Origin: Thecamonas trahens ATCC 50062 | Lineage: Eukaryota; Apusozoa; Apusomonadida; Apusomonadidae | Assembly: GCF_000142905.1 (NCBI RefSeq) | Contig: NW_013657678.1 | Span: forward strand, 337,381 to 401,380 | DNA: 64,000 nt | Direction: 5' to 3' | In this document: positions 28,780 through 38,929 of the stretch, in pieces | How positions within the stretch are numbered: position 1 is the stretch's first letter | Layout: every line of letters begins with the position of its first letter | The notes under the pieces: generated by a model | What the model was told of the DNA's origin: nothing | The model's database searches: none | The model's input: only the letters and a program-made list of their open reading frames with translations | Position numbers and translations under genes: made by a program

Positions 28780-31238
28780 ATGACTCGTTTGCTGTCGCGG
28801 CTACGAGCTGTGGGCCGCAAACGGAGGGAGACCCGGTCCGGGTCGTGGCAGGACGATGCCGACAGCTCTGCATGCAATTGGTGTGGGGTAGCGTTTTCGC
28901 TCTTTACTCGGAGACACCATTGCAGAGTTTGCGGGCTCATCTTCTGCTCGGCATGCTCAAAGCACTCGTTGCCACTGGCAGAGCATCCGGATGCGCAGGG
29001 AACGTTTCTCGGCTTTCAGGAGGCAACAGCCGAGCAGAGGGTAGAGCTCGACTTTGCGCTCCGCCGCTGTTGCTCCGCGTGCTGGCTCAACGACGCGGCT
29101 GGGCTTGTGAAGCGGAGCCGCGCGCTCGGGGAGAGCATGCATGGAAAAGCAGAAAGAGGCAAGGACGACGAGGCAGGTCCGTCAGGTGCTGCTGGCACAT
29201 CGCACGATGGCGGCGAGGGGGATGTCGCTGATGACGAGGCGGTCCCACGATGGCGGGTTTGGGCCGGGGTCTCGCTCCGGCGGTTCACTTACTCGATGCC
29301 GTATGGATTGAGTCAATCTGCCGGCGGGTGTATGGTGGTGGTGTGGAGTGAGGACGGAGAGGAGATGGCACGGACAGAGGTCCAGCCGCTGGGAGGGATG
29401 GTCAGGTTTGCTGTTGCACTACGGCTGGAGGTGAGCGGCGAGGACGAGACGCTAGTGCGGATCGGGGTATACGCAGCTGAAGGTGAGCGGATGACGCCAC
29501 CGGACCCAAACGCCCTGCTCGCTGAAGCAGAGTTTGTGCTTGTACCGAGCCAGCTGGTGGCCGGGACGACTGTCACAGCACCTGCAGTGGCACGCATCGG
29601 TGGCGAGAGTTGCGGCCAGGTGGAGTCGTCGTGTGTCCTCAGCATCGACGACATCAAGGAAGTGGTGGTGGGCACAGGGCGGGTGGAGCGGCGGTACTTT
29701 TGCGGACGGCATCGTCCGGTGTACTCCACATCACCGAGTCGCTCGTTGTCTCCCAGTACTGCTTTGACATCCCATTCCAGCTGGCTCTGCTCCTTTTGGA
29801 CGAGGCCGTGAGTGCGTTTGAATTGGAGATCGACGGTGCGGTCAAGGTCATCAACGGAGCAGTCGCCAGTCGTGGCGAGCTTCCAGCCGGAGTTGTTGAG
29901 CGAGTGCAGGCGACACGTGACCGCGTGCTCACACTCGCCAACTACCTGGAGCAAGGGCAGAAGCATCCCCTTCAGACCAGCGTCCAGTTCAAACCGTCGA
30001 CGCTTAAGAGTGCCCCAGAGCTTGCACTTGTGCCAACCAACCTGCACGTGCAGAGCATGGAAGTGGTCAGCGACGATGGGGGGTGCGAAACGACGGTGAC
30101 AACAACGGTCGGGGCCTTTGCCGCCCACATCTATGGATTCAAGACTGGTGGTATCCGGCAAATGCTGGAGGGAACGCCCAAGGCAGTGACGCGGCTACGG
30201 GTGGCAAGCCGTCGTGATGTGGCGTGGTCTCAGGCTTTGACGGCAGCGATCACCTCGTTTGCCCAGCATCTCGAGTGGGCTGTGGCAAAGAACTCTGGTG
30301 CGATGGGCCTGGCGGCGCTTCAGCAGCTGGAAGCACTTGGATTTCTGTTCCAAGTTGAGTCGCTGCTCTCAACACAAGGCAAGGAGCTGGGTATGCTCGG
30401 TGACATGGACGATGCGATCCGGGCGCTTGCCGGCGTCACGTTTGTGGTGCAGCTTAAGGGCGTGAGTGCAAGTGTCGAGGAGCGCTGCAGAGGTCAGGGA
30501 GGTGCTGTCGTTCTCGAGGTGAGCCGCAGCTGTGGTGGATCGAGCCTGGGCCGGAGTGAGCCACGGGTTGGACTTAATCTTGACGTTGTACTCCAGATTG
30601 AGGTTGACGCAAGAGTCCTGGGCGGCATCGGTGGTGGGCTCGAGGCTGGCGGAGGGGTGCTCCGGGTTGAGACAGTGCCTGTGCTCTTTACGCAGGGAAT
30701 CAACGAGATGCAGACAATGGCCAACTTGCTCGGCGGCTCTAAGCTACAAGAAGATATCAATGCCGAGTCGCTGTCGCGGCTCCAGTCGTTCTACTCCCGG
30801 TGGGTCAAGTACCACTTTGGCGGCGAAGCGACAAGTGTTGCAATGAGGGTCCTTCCGGAGCTGAGCGAGATCAACGCGAGCATGCAAGGGCTGGCAGACG
30901 AAGTGCAGTCGTCGCGGTCGGAAAAGAACGCCCAGATTCTGACTCGGGCGGCGGATTTGACTCGGACACTGCTAGGTGGCCGAGTCACGGTGTGCAAGTC
31001 TGCCAAGGACCGGACTTCCATGTCTGTGACGTTCGAGCAGTCACGAGTCCTTCAGCAGAAGCACGCGCTCGTGGACGGAGTCACACCCGAGACGCTGATG
31101 CGGGCTCATGGGGTCCGTCGCGACAACGCCTTCCTCAACATCGGGCGGCACTCTTATGCGTTTAATGCGTTGCAAACGTTCCTGCTCCCGTCGGCGTACA
31201 AGCCACCGTCAGGGACAGGCGGAGCGCTGGTGTCGTGA
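28780..31238 (+). CDS. FYVE-C2-inositol polyphosphate 4-phosphatase (INPP4-like), one frameshift
   Basis: Predicted phosphatidylinositol-3,4-bisphosphate 4-phosphatase. The catalytic CX5R loop CKSAKDRTSMSVT (Cys near residue 740) is the INPP4 active-site sequence, and LSIDDIKEVVV and FLNIGRHSYAFNALQTFLLP support the family. The N-terminus is unusual: a FYVE zinc finger at about residues 25-100 with WQDD, the R+HHCR core (RRHHCRVCG) and CX2C pairs, which normally binds PI3P on endosomes. A C2-like beta region follows (about 160-260). The frame changes near 29697; one extra base, for example in TTTT at 29697-29700, joins the parts into about 819 residues. Animal INPP4 proteins have an N-terminal C2 but no FYVE, so this is a lineage fusion. 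The stop lies 14 bp from the convergent neighbour. Confidence 0.85.
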
Positions 31239-31252
31239 GCCGCAGTCTCAGT

Positions 31253-32182
31253 TCATGCCGGCAGGTAGGCAAGTGTTGTCTCGATGGCAAAGTGGTCAGA
31301 CGGCCAATGATCGTGGTAGGGGGCGTCGCGGCCTGCGCGATCCGGTGGCGAGACGTCGAGCTGGCCTGGTGTCCAACGCGGGGAACAAGCGATGTACATG
31401 TGATCGATGGTCTTCTGAATGGGTCCCGAGTCTGAGCGCGAGTTGTGCTGGGTAAAGGTGATGGCAATGTCGTCTCCGGTTAGCCGGGTCAGCCCAAGCG
31501 GGGCGAGGGCGGCGTCCAGGCCGTCGATGCGGGCGAGGGAGTGGTTAAAGTCGCCGGCGATGACGAATGTGGTCTTGTCTTCGGCATCTGTGGGATGAAG
31601 CGCAATAGCGGCGTTGTGCATAGCAGAGGCTAGCTCAACTAGTTGAGCAGCGCGGACGTCTGAGCGGCGAGGATTTCCCTCGAGATGCGTTGCGGCGATG
31701 GCGAGGATGCCTGCGTCGGCGGGGGCATGGGCGACAGTGAAGAGGCCGACAAGCGCCATGCGCGGCGTCCGGGTAGCAGCTGTAAAGTGAACAGGAATGA
31801 TGCCATAGGTCGACTCATCGACAAGATCGAGGACGTCAGCCTTCCACAGGAGGGCGGCACCGTCAGGCTTGCCACGGCGGAGAGCGACAGCGGCGCAATA
31901 GCTAGTCTGGCCGATCGAGATGGAGAAGACAGCGTTCTCGGCCACAGCGTCGGGATCGGACCCACCCACTGTAGCAAGGAAGCGAACAAACGGAAGAGTA
32001 GCCTCAAGTAGGGCGATGACGTCCGCGGCGAGATCGCCGGCAAGTAGGTCTGCGATCCGTTGCCAACGCTCTGTTGCCGCGGTGTCGGACTCGTGGCTCC
32101 CCGAGTCTGTGTTGAACCGTGAGTACTCGGAGGCAAGGACGTTGAAGGAGACGATGCGGATGTTGTGCGATGGAAGGGCCAT
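31253..32182 (-). CDS. Endonuclease/exonuclease/phosphatase-family enzyme
   Basis: 309 residues from ATG 32182 (MALPSHNIRI). An ATG at 32320 is in frame but lies in a C/T tract, so it is disfavoured. Motifs of the EEP/DNase I-like fold occur in order: VSFNVLASEY (catalytic Asn), ALLEAT (metal-binding Glu), ATHLEGNP (catalytic His), VIAGDFNH (Asp/Asn) and WPSDHFAIETTL (final Asp-His pair). NVLASEY and the HLEGNP type of motif lean towards the CCR4/nocturnin/Angel branch acting on poly(A) or nucleotide cofactors, but the sequence is too divergent to fix a substrate. There is no leucine-rich repeat or targeting signal. It is a compact catalytic domain only. Confidence 0.75.
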   Translation of the reverse strand: MALPSHNIRIVSFNVLASEYSRFNTDSGSHESDTAATERWQRIADLLAGDLAADVIALLEATLPFVRFLATVGGSDPDAVAENAVFSISIGQTSYCAAVALRRGKPDGAALLWKADVLDLVDESTYGIIPVHFTAATRTPRMALVGLFTVAHAPADAGILAIAATHLEGNPRRSDVRAAQLVELASAMHNAAIALHPTDAEDKTTFVIAGDFNHSLARIDGLDAALAPLGLTRLTGDDIAITFTQHNSRSDSGPIQKTIDHMYIACSPRWTPGQLDVSPPDRAGRDAPYHDHWPSDHFAIETTLAYLPA

Positions 32183-32613
32183 AATGGTGATGGTAATGTG
32201 AAGGTTGGTAGTGGCGCGGGAAGAGATGTGCACTGGTGGCCTGCTTTTGTACGAGCCGCTCAGCCCACCGGTGTCCAGCGTTCTGTTGGAGGAGGGAGAG
32301 AGGGGGAGGGGGGGGGACATTGGCTGTGGCAGTGGCAGGGGAGGAGGTTAGTTGATAGCCACAGTTATCTGCAGACACACACCTCTGACAGAGGTGATGT
32401 CCGAGGTATGGGCAACAAGAGGAGGGGGAGTTGAGGGGGGAGGGGGGAGGGAGCGGGGCGGGAGGGAGTGGTACGGGGTGCGGGTACGGGGGGGGGGGCG
32501 CGGTGAGGCTTTGTGTCCAAGGACCGATACCAACCAAGCCTCACGAGTACGACGGGCGACTTGGGGGAGGGTGTGTCCGTGTACAGGAAGGTGGACGCGG
32601 ACAGGCCGACAAG
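32183..32613. promoter_or_regulatory. Divergent promoter region with long homopurine tracts
   Basis: Lies between the EEP gene (minus) and the SAPS-like gene (plus). G/A tracts at about 32285-32320 and 32420-32500 include several G runs of 7-9. Function is inferred from position only. Confidence 0.35.
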
Positions 32614-34832
32614 ATGGAGCAGGGAGATACAGCTGAGGTTGTTGTGGAAGAGGCCGGCGATCAGGCCGAGCCAGAGACGGAGGAGCTGAAGCAGAAACTG
32701 AATGCGGAGACGGCGGAGATGTGGAGGGGGAGGAGGAGGAGGAGCGCAAGGCGGCACTGGAGGTTGCCGAGGGCGCACCCGCGGCTGCGGTGGTGACCTC
32801 GGATGGAGTGATGCTTGAGGGAGTGGACATGGGTGTTGGTGGAGTTGATCCGTTTGCCCTCAAGGTGGACGAGTTGGATGCGTCTGTGGGCGACGCCGAG
32901 GCTGCGAGTGGCGACGACGACGGCGGGGCCACGGAGAGCGGGCGGGTGCGAAGCCGCTCCGAGTCGAGCTCAGCGGGATGGGGCGACGAGGGTGGCGAGG
33001 AGGACGTGGACGAGGTGGAAGACGAGGCCGAGGCGGAAGTCGAGGACGATCCGCGAATGGCGCTGCTGACGCGGGTCATTGATCTCGACCGGCCTGTGGC
33101 GACCAACGAGGCTGTCGAGTTCTTCTTCCAGGAGGGCATGGCGGAGAACCTCATGTCATTTGTGCATCGGTGTGGACAAGGAGGGCGAGATCGACAGCAG
33201 CGCAGCAGTTCGGGACGGTCAAGCGTACGTGTGCGGAGCGAGAGTGTTGGCTCGAGCTCTGCGGGCGGCGCGGGACGAGTGACGCTCCGAGGAGCGCACA
33301 CTGAGGCGTACCGAGCACGCGAATGGACAGCTGAGGATCCGATGCGGCGATCGTTCCGGGTTGTTTCGCTGTTGGTCAACCCGACCGGGGCGATGACGCG
33401 GTTTATGAAGGTCAAGCTCGATGTTCTCATCCACGAGCTGTTTCGGGTGTTTGAGGCGGACTCTGAGGGCAACTTTAACCACTTTAACTGCGTGCTTGTG
33501 CACATGTTGCGACTGTACCCGGACCGGGTGCTGCAGGCTGTGACGAGCGCGGGGTATTTGCTCCGGATGCTGCCGTATGTGCACGTGCCTGTTGTGTCAA
33601 CGTCGATGGTGTACCTATTGACAACGACGGGTTCGGGAGATCTGCAGCATCGACTGTATGCGTCGTTTGTGTCTTCTGGGGGAGTTCAAGCGCTGCATGA
33701 CATGCTACTGGGGCTGGACGACGTGGCGGACATTGAGCCTGCAGCGGAGTTTCTGACTCGGTGCACGTCTGCACTTGCGGCGGAGGAGCCTGCCGAGCTT
33801 CTGTGGTCGTCGCTGGCGCAGCAGAGCGGGCTCATTGCTGGCGCTGTAGCGGTGATGGCTGGCCTGCATCCCGACGAATTGGACTTTGAGCGGCTGGCGC
33901 GGTCCGGGACAGAGCTGGGAGGTTACGAGCCGAGCGAGTGCTCACCGGCGACGCACATGTATTCGCTGGCGTCGCGACGGGCACTGGGTAACCTTGTTAC
34001 TGCACTTCTTGAGGGATCCATGCGTGTGATGACGGCGCCATCACCGCTGGCGTTGATGGGGTTTTCAGACCCGGACGCACCGCCGCCAGTTTCACGGATG
34101 GCCTGCATGCTCCACTCGCTCTGCACTCAGCTTGTAGAGCTTGTGCCTGAGCTTGAGCGCGGGTTCGTCAACACGCCGCTGGGCGGGCCGCGCAAGTACT
34201 CTGCTTACACGGTCGACGCCACGTTCTCGGAGCTGCACATGGACATTGTGCTTATTCTCGCCAACTTGGTGTCGATGGTCCCAGAGCGAGTGCTTGACAA
34301 GTTGACGCCACTGTTCTGGCGGGTGGCGTCGAAGCACTTTCTGGCTCACCCGCACAACAACGTGTACCACGCGCGGTTCTTCCGCATCTTTACCGGCATC
34401 CTCACCTCGTCATACTACCAAGACGAGACGCTTGGAGCGCTGCTGGGCGGCTCGGGCGGCTTTCTCGATGCCATGATCGAGCATTATGTCAGCGGTGGCA
34501 AGACGTCCGCTCGTGGCTTCATCGTGACGATGCTCAATGTGCTCCGGCTCAAGGCTGACTCGCAGCCCGCCGACGCGCCTCTGCCGTCGCTGCTCGCCAC
34601 CTCAGATGCGTACTGCGAGTTCTTGCCGACGCTGGAGAGCGTGACGCGGGCGTACACGCTGCGTGCGTTCCCCGACATTGCGCGCGTGGCGCCGCATGTC
34701 TATCCCGGCATTTCGCCCTCGACGGTGACGTACACGGCCGATGGGCACGAGCTCGGCTCGTCATTTGCCTCGTTGCTCAAGATGGATCGCGCCAAGCCGC
34801 ATCCACAGCGGGCTCATCTTCGCAAGCGGTAG
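32614..34832 (+). CDS. SAPS/SIT4-associated (PP6 regulatory subunit-like) protein, one frameshift
   Basis: About 739 residues. The preferred start MEQGDTAEVVVEE at 32614 is in a different frame from the body. One extra base near 32716-32730, in a G/A-rich run, joins them and gives an acidic leader (EEEEERKAALEVAEG). The body is an all-helical ARM/HEAT-like fold. LLTRVIDLDRP, AVEFFFQEGMAENLMSFV, LVHMLRLYPDRVLQAV, NNVYHARFFRIFTGIL and FLDAMIEHYVSGGKTSARGF follow the order seen in SAPS-domain proteins, which guide PP6/Sit4 phosphatases. An acidic Ser-rich insert at residues ~75-125 and an Arg/Ser insert near 190 are unconserved. Assignment to SAPS rests on pattern recognition and should be read as probable. 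Its 3' end overlaps the next minus-strand gene by 56 bp. Confidence 0.62.
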
Positions 34833-35091
34833 GCGGGAGGCTAGGCGGTGACGATAGACCAGGTGTGGTGGTAAACGCGTCCATAGCCGAGTTTGCAGCC
34901 ATGGCCGACTCTATGCGGGCGGCGAGGTCGGGAGCGCCGGTGGCGAGGGCGGTGACAAGGGCCTGCATCTCGGAGCCGACCAGCGTCGTCATGTCCTGGA
35001 GCGAGCTGTGAAGGGCAAGCATTTGCTCTGCTAGCGCATCCTTTTCTGCGCGAAGCTCGGCCAGCCGCGCACGGACGTCGCTGTTGTCCAT
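34777..35091 (-). CDS. Small coiled-coil protein, unknown function
   Basis: 104 residues from MDNSDVRARLAELRAEKDAL; the frame is open to 35199 with another possible start. Residues ~3-35 form a strongly predicted heptad coiled coil, then an Ala-rich helix (MQALVTALATGAPDLAARIE) and a Pro/Ser tail. A good acceptor-like sequence (TTCTCTTCCAG) lies just before the ATG, so a 5' exon may exist. I recognise no family. Codon use resembles the neighbours, which supports it being real, but its 3' end overlaps the coding end of the SAPS-like gene. Confidence 0.45.
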   Translation of the reverse strand: MDNSDVRARLAELRAEKDALAEQMLALHSSLQDMTTLVGSEMQALVTALATGAPDLAARIESAMAANSAMDAFTTTPGLSSPPSLPPTACEDEPAVDAAWRDPS

Positions 35092-35249
35092 GTAAGGACT
35101 GGAAGAGAAGAGTGCAAGGCTCTGGGACGATCGCGCCGCGGCTGGGGTGAGCGACCGGGGACGGGGGGGTCGAGACACACTGCTCGCGGTAGACGGCAAG
35201 AAGAGCGAACTGGTTGCACTTTGTGGTTGGCGGGAGCTTACTAGCTAGT

Positions 35250-36259
35250 ATGAGCAGTGCAGACGATACCGTGGTGGCGGGAGACCTGGGTGCTGGTCAG
35301 GAGCCGGTGCAGCTTTCGGAGGCAGGGGAGGCGGAGGTTGGAGCTGGTGTGGTGGGGTCGGGCAGGGGCAAGGGCAAGGGTAAGAGCAAGGGCAAGGGCA
35401 AGGGCAAGGGCAAGGGCAAGGGCAAGGGCAAGGGCAAGGGCAAGGGAAAGGGCAAGGGCAAGTCGGACAAGGCCAAGGCGGGCAAGGCCGCAGATGAGAA
35501 TGCTACATCAGCGCCAGCGGCGGCCGAGCCCGAAGCCGAGGTGCAGATAGCGGTTGGTACAGAGACTGGCAAGGTCGCTGCTGCAGACCAGGGCAAGGGC
35601 AAGGGCAAGGGCAAGGGCAAGGGCAAGGGCAAGGGCAAGGGCAAGGGCAAGTCAGGGAAGAGCAAGGCGGGAAAGACCAAGGACAGCAGGGCAAGGAAGA
35701 CCGACAAGGCGGAAGCGGCGGGGAGAGATGGTAAGGAGAGCAAGACGCGCGAGGGCAAGGCACGCAAGGTGCGCAAGGCGCACAAGGGCAAGCGCCGACG
35801 GCGGACTAAGGCTTCTGAGCCGTCGCCGGAGGAGGTGCAGCGGCAACTGGTGGAGTATGTGCGCGGATGCGTGGCTCGAGTCGTCAAGATCCCGGCCGAT
35901 ATGTTCAAGGGCGAGGCGCTGCGGGTGCTAACCCGGGCTCAGAAGAGCGCGAGTGCGTTTGCCGAGTGCACGCGGGCGCCGCTGCTCAAGCTCGACGTGC
36001 TGCAGAGCGTGTCGGATACGCTGTATGCGGTGGAGAAGCTCATGTTTGATGTGGAAACTCGTTCTGGACGCTAGCTAAGGACGCGTTCAACAAGGTGGAC
36101 ATGGCGCTGGACGGAACACTGATGGCGATCGCGCTCGCCAATGCCATAATGCCGCGCGAGCACGCGATTGTAAGCACACTGCAGGGCGGAGGTAGTGCAG
36201 GAAGCAGCGGAGGACCCAGCGGCGGCGGCGACGGCGATGAGGCCGAGGCTACGGCGTAG
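35250..36259 (+). CDS. Gly-Lys dipeptide-repeat basic protein, one frameshift
   Basis: Starts MSSADDTVVAGDLG. Two long tracts of alternating Gly-Lys (about residues 39-71 and 113-137) are encoded by near-perfect GGCAAG hexamers and linked by an acidic Ala/Glu segment. A Lys/Arg-rich segment (HKGKRRRRTKASEP) follows, then a non-repetitive helical domain starting SPEEVQRQLVEYVRGCVARV. The first frame ends at 36074, but the helical domain clearly continues in the next frame (FWTLAKDAFNKVDMALDGTL) to a TAG at 36259. One extra base in the AAA run near 36055-36057 joins them, giving about 336 residues. The family is unknown. The composition suggests nucleic-acid or nucleolar binding, which is only a guess. 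The stop is 3 bp from the convergent methyltransferase stop. Confidence 0.65.
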
Positions 36260-36262
36260 AAA

Positions 36263-37510
36263 CTAAAGTGCTGCCCGCTCCTCCTCATCGGCAGAGCCGT
36301 TGGTCTTGCGGGCGACAAAGAATATCGAGTTGTACTCGACTCGCATGAGCGACGGCAGAGCCGAGCCGGCGTAAGTCGACGGCACATGCTCGACGCGTTC
36401 GAGGGCAAAGCCGGCTTCGGTGATGAGAAGCTCGACCTCGTCCCAGGCGAGCTCAACAGACATGTAGTTGGGCATGTCGGCAAAGTGGTAGAGGAGAGGC
36501 CCGATATTGACCCAGATGGCGCCCGGCGCGAGCATGTGGCTGATGGTGTCGAGGTACGCGCAGAGGTTGCGGGCGGTGTCGATGAAGAAGCAGGTGGCAA
36601 GCACGTCCCAGGCGCCGGCAGCGTCAGGCGCACCGTAAACTTCGAGAAAGTCCCCGGCAACCATAGAGAACTGCGCGTCGTCCGGAATGTTGAGCGGCGA
36701 GACGTCCGGGATGGTGACTGGCGCAAACTGATGCTCACGCTTAATGAGGTTGGTTGTCGTCGACGTGTTGGGGTAGAGAGTGACGGAGTTGGGCTCGGTC
36801 ACGTGGTTGAGCATCCAGTTGGAGGCGAGGAGCATAAAGTACGAGAACTCGTTGCCCTGCGCGATGTAGCCGCGGTGGGCAAACTCCCACACCAGCCGAC
36901 CGAGCCCAGCGCCCGGGACGGCGATGCGAACGCGTGACTTGTCGGCATCGGCAAAGGCGGCGTCGACTGCGTCGAGGAGCGGCCCGTAGCACGCGTCGCG
37001 CTCGGCTGCGCCATCGGCGGCCCAGTCGCGAACAAACTGTCGCAGTGTCGACTCGACCTTGGATGAGTCCTGTGGACGAATGTTGCCGAAGAACGCGCGA
37101 TCCTTGCCCCGCATGAGTTCCACCAGCGAGTCAGACGCGTTCTGAGGGCGAGGCAGCCATGGCAGACCCAGAACATCGACAATCTCAACGAGAACCTCGT
37201 AGTTAGCCTCGACGCACGCCCGCCACTTGGTCAGCGCAGGCCCCATGATCGGCTGCAGCCGGGCACGGTGGGCTGGCGGTAGCTGGCCGAGCCGCAGCGC
37301 GCTCAGCTCAATCGACCGCATCGAAGCGAGCCGGTAGAACAGAATGGCTCGGACAATGTCGCGAAAGTGTTCTTCCTCGCGCGCCTCCTCTTCCGCTGGG
37401 TCGAGCGCCTCGTGGACCTCGCCCGAGAGCACGACACCGTCGTCGGCGGTACCAGGACTGTGGTGAGGATGGGAGTGGGAGTGGTCATGCAAGTGGCTAT
37501 GGGACTCCAT
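36263..37510 (-). CDS. CARNMT1: Carnosine N-methyltransferase-like (N2227 family)
   Basis: 415-residue S-adenosylmethionine-dependent methyltransferase of the N2227/CARNMT1 family, which in animals converts carnosine to anserine. The His-rich N-terminus (HLHDHSHSHPHHSP) is followed by a helical region. The SAM-binding Rossmann fold starts at VPGAGLGRLVWEFA (motif I), continues through GNEFSYFMLLASNWMLN, a hallmark of the family, and SMVAGDFLEVYG. The product side has WDVLATCFFIDTARNL, GAIWVNIGPLLYHFAD and SVELAWDEVELLI. All expected blocks are present in one uninterrupted frame. Whether the substrate is carnosine in this organism is not shown. The His-rich leader is not a family feature and might bind metal. 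Confidence 0.85.
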   Translation of the reverse strand: MESHSHLHDHSHSHPHHSPGTADDGVVLSGEVHEALDPAEEEAREEEHFRDIVRAILFYRLASMRSIELSALRLGQLPPAHRARLQPIMGPALTKWRACVEANYEVLVEIVDVLGLPWLPRPQNASDSLVELMRGKDRAFFGNIRPQDSSKVESTLRQFVRDWAADGAAERDACYGPLLDAVDAAFADADKSRVRIAVPGAGLGRLVWEFAHRGYIAQGNEFSYFMLLASNWMLNHVTEPNSVTLYPNTSTTTNLIKREHQFAPVTIPDVSPLNIPDDAQFSMVAGDFLEVYGAPDAAGAWDVLATCFFIDTARNLCAYLDTISHMLAPGAIWVNIGPLLYHFADMPNYMSVELAWDEVELLITEAGFALERVEHVPSTYAGSALPSLMRVEYNSIFFVARKTNGSADEEERAAL

Positions 37511-37686
37511 GGGGACGAGTGTGTGCGTGATGTGTGTGGTCTTGTGTAGCTGTGGGTGGGGTGGGGGTGGGGTGGGGTGGCGGGGTGGAGTGGGGGGGGG
37601 GGACTGGGGGTGTGGACTTGAGCCCGTCCTGCTGTACCGTTTTCATGCTCATTGACAAGCAGAAGACCCCATGAGGTATGAGGTCT

Positions 37687-37726
37687 GGATCAATGGATCA
37701 ATGGATCAATGGATCAATGGATCAAT
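37687..37726. repeat. Five tandem copies of an 8-bp unit over the PPT2 stop
   Basis: GGATCAAT repeated exactly five times at 37687-37726. The stop codon of the PPT2-like gene (37724-37722) lies in the last copy. All three minus-strand frames of an 8-bp repeat are used in turn. Confidence 0.95.
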
Positions 37727-38716
37727 ACAGCAACGGGGCGATGTGCGCCATAAAGTTGGTCTTGTTGTGGAGCCACTGCGAGTGCTCGATACCGGGGACG
37801 GCGGTGCGGTGCAGACGGCCGAGGGCATCAAGAGTGCGGAGACCAAAGGTGTCGTCGACGTACTCGGGCGTGTCCTCCATTTCGATGAGGGTGGAGAGGT
37901 CGTTAGGGCCAAAGAAGCCAAAGAGCTCGGAGATCCACGGGACAACCGTGCCGTCCTGGGGTGAGCCAAAGAGATAGAGGTGGTCGACGTTGGCCACAAA
38001 GTTGGTCTTGTACGCGGCGGTTACGTTGTTAGCCCGGATGTTGTTGAGCGATGGGAGGTAGTCGTTGTCGGCCAGGTACGAGACTCCGAGGCAACCAGGC
38101 GTAGATTGTGCACTGACGACGTTGCTCTCGAACGGCGAGTGCCACCAGTTGGCAACAGAAAGCGAGTCTTGAAGCTCGCGGGTGTAGAGGATCCGGGTGA
38201 GCGCGCGCTCGGTCACGTTGGGCAGGATGTGCTCGAGCACGGCGGTGCCGTAGTAGCCCTGCTGGATGCCGGCCATCGAGACAAAGTTGGCGACCTTGAG
38301 GCCATCAACAAGCTGCAAGACGTTACGCAAGAGGAGGCCACCTTGCGAGTGGCCGAGCATGTGGAAGCCCCCGCGTACCGCTGCGGATTGCTCGCCACCG
38401 TCTTGGTCACCAGCGCTGCCGTCTCGTACAGCTGCGCCCACATCGGCTTCATTGACTCGATCCCGTTGTTGATGTCGAGCGAGACTACCGACTGGCCTGG
38501 GTGTGCCTCGCCGAGCCAGCTTATGATGTCGTCAAAGTCCGCCACCGTTCCCGCGTTGTTGGTGTATGAGAAGCCGTGCATGCAGATGACCGGAAGGTAG
38601 CCGCTGACAAGGCTCTCGCTCGCATGCGCCAAGCACGCCAGAAGGATGACAAGTGCGGCTGTGGAGCGGGTCCATGACCACGGTGCTCGGCCCGGACGCT
38701 GTGGGGACCTCTGCAT
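37722..38716 (-). CDS. PPT2: Lysosomal palmitoyl-protein thioesterase 2-like, one frameshift
   Basis: Alpha/beta-hydrolase predicted to remove fatty acyl groups from thioesters in lysosomes. ATG 38716 opens a basic leader and signal peptide (TAALVILLACLAHASES). The catalytic region has VICMHGFSYTNNAG, then the nucleophile motif GHSQGGLLLRNVL, and a C-terminal PGIEHSQW with the likely catalytic His. LFGSPQDGTVVPW, FGLRTLDALGRLHRTAV and the Asn-linked sites follow animal PPT2 rather than PPT1. The N-terminal part and the GHSQGG part lie in different frames. One extra G in the run at about 38364-38368 restores continuity (about 331 residues). The last codon and stop run into an 8-bp tandem repeat. 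Confidence 0.83.
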
Positions 38717-38929
38717 AGCGCTCGTCTTGAAACTAGAGAGAGGTCTAGCGCTCACGCTCGGTGCTTGACATGTGCGGGTTTGGGTCGCCGCAAGCTGTTG
38801 TGCAGATCGCGGCGCAGCCGGCGATCGTACGACAGACTGCTGCCTCGATTTGTTTTCCAGCTGAATGTGCTCTTGCCTGATGTCGGGTTGATTGCACGTC
38901 CTCGATCGCTATTGGGCTTTTGTCAAGAT

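Noticed and set aside
32348-33505. 385-codon minus-strand open frame
   Set aside because: Antisense to the SAPS-like gene, Ser/Pro low complexity without recognisable motifs.
35297-35908. Leu/Pro repeat ORF on the minus strand
   Set aside because: Antisense of the GGCAAG repeats; no initiation context or domain.
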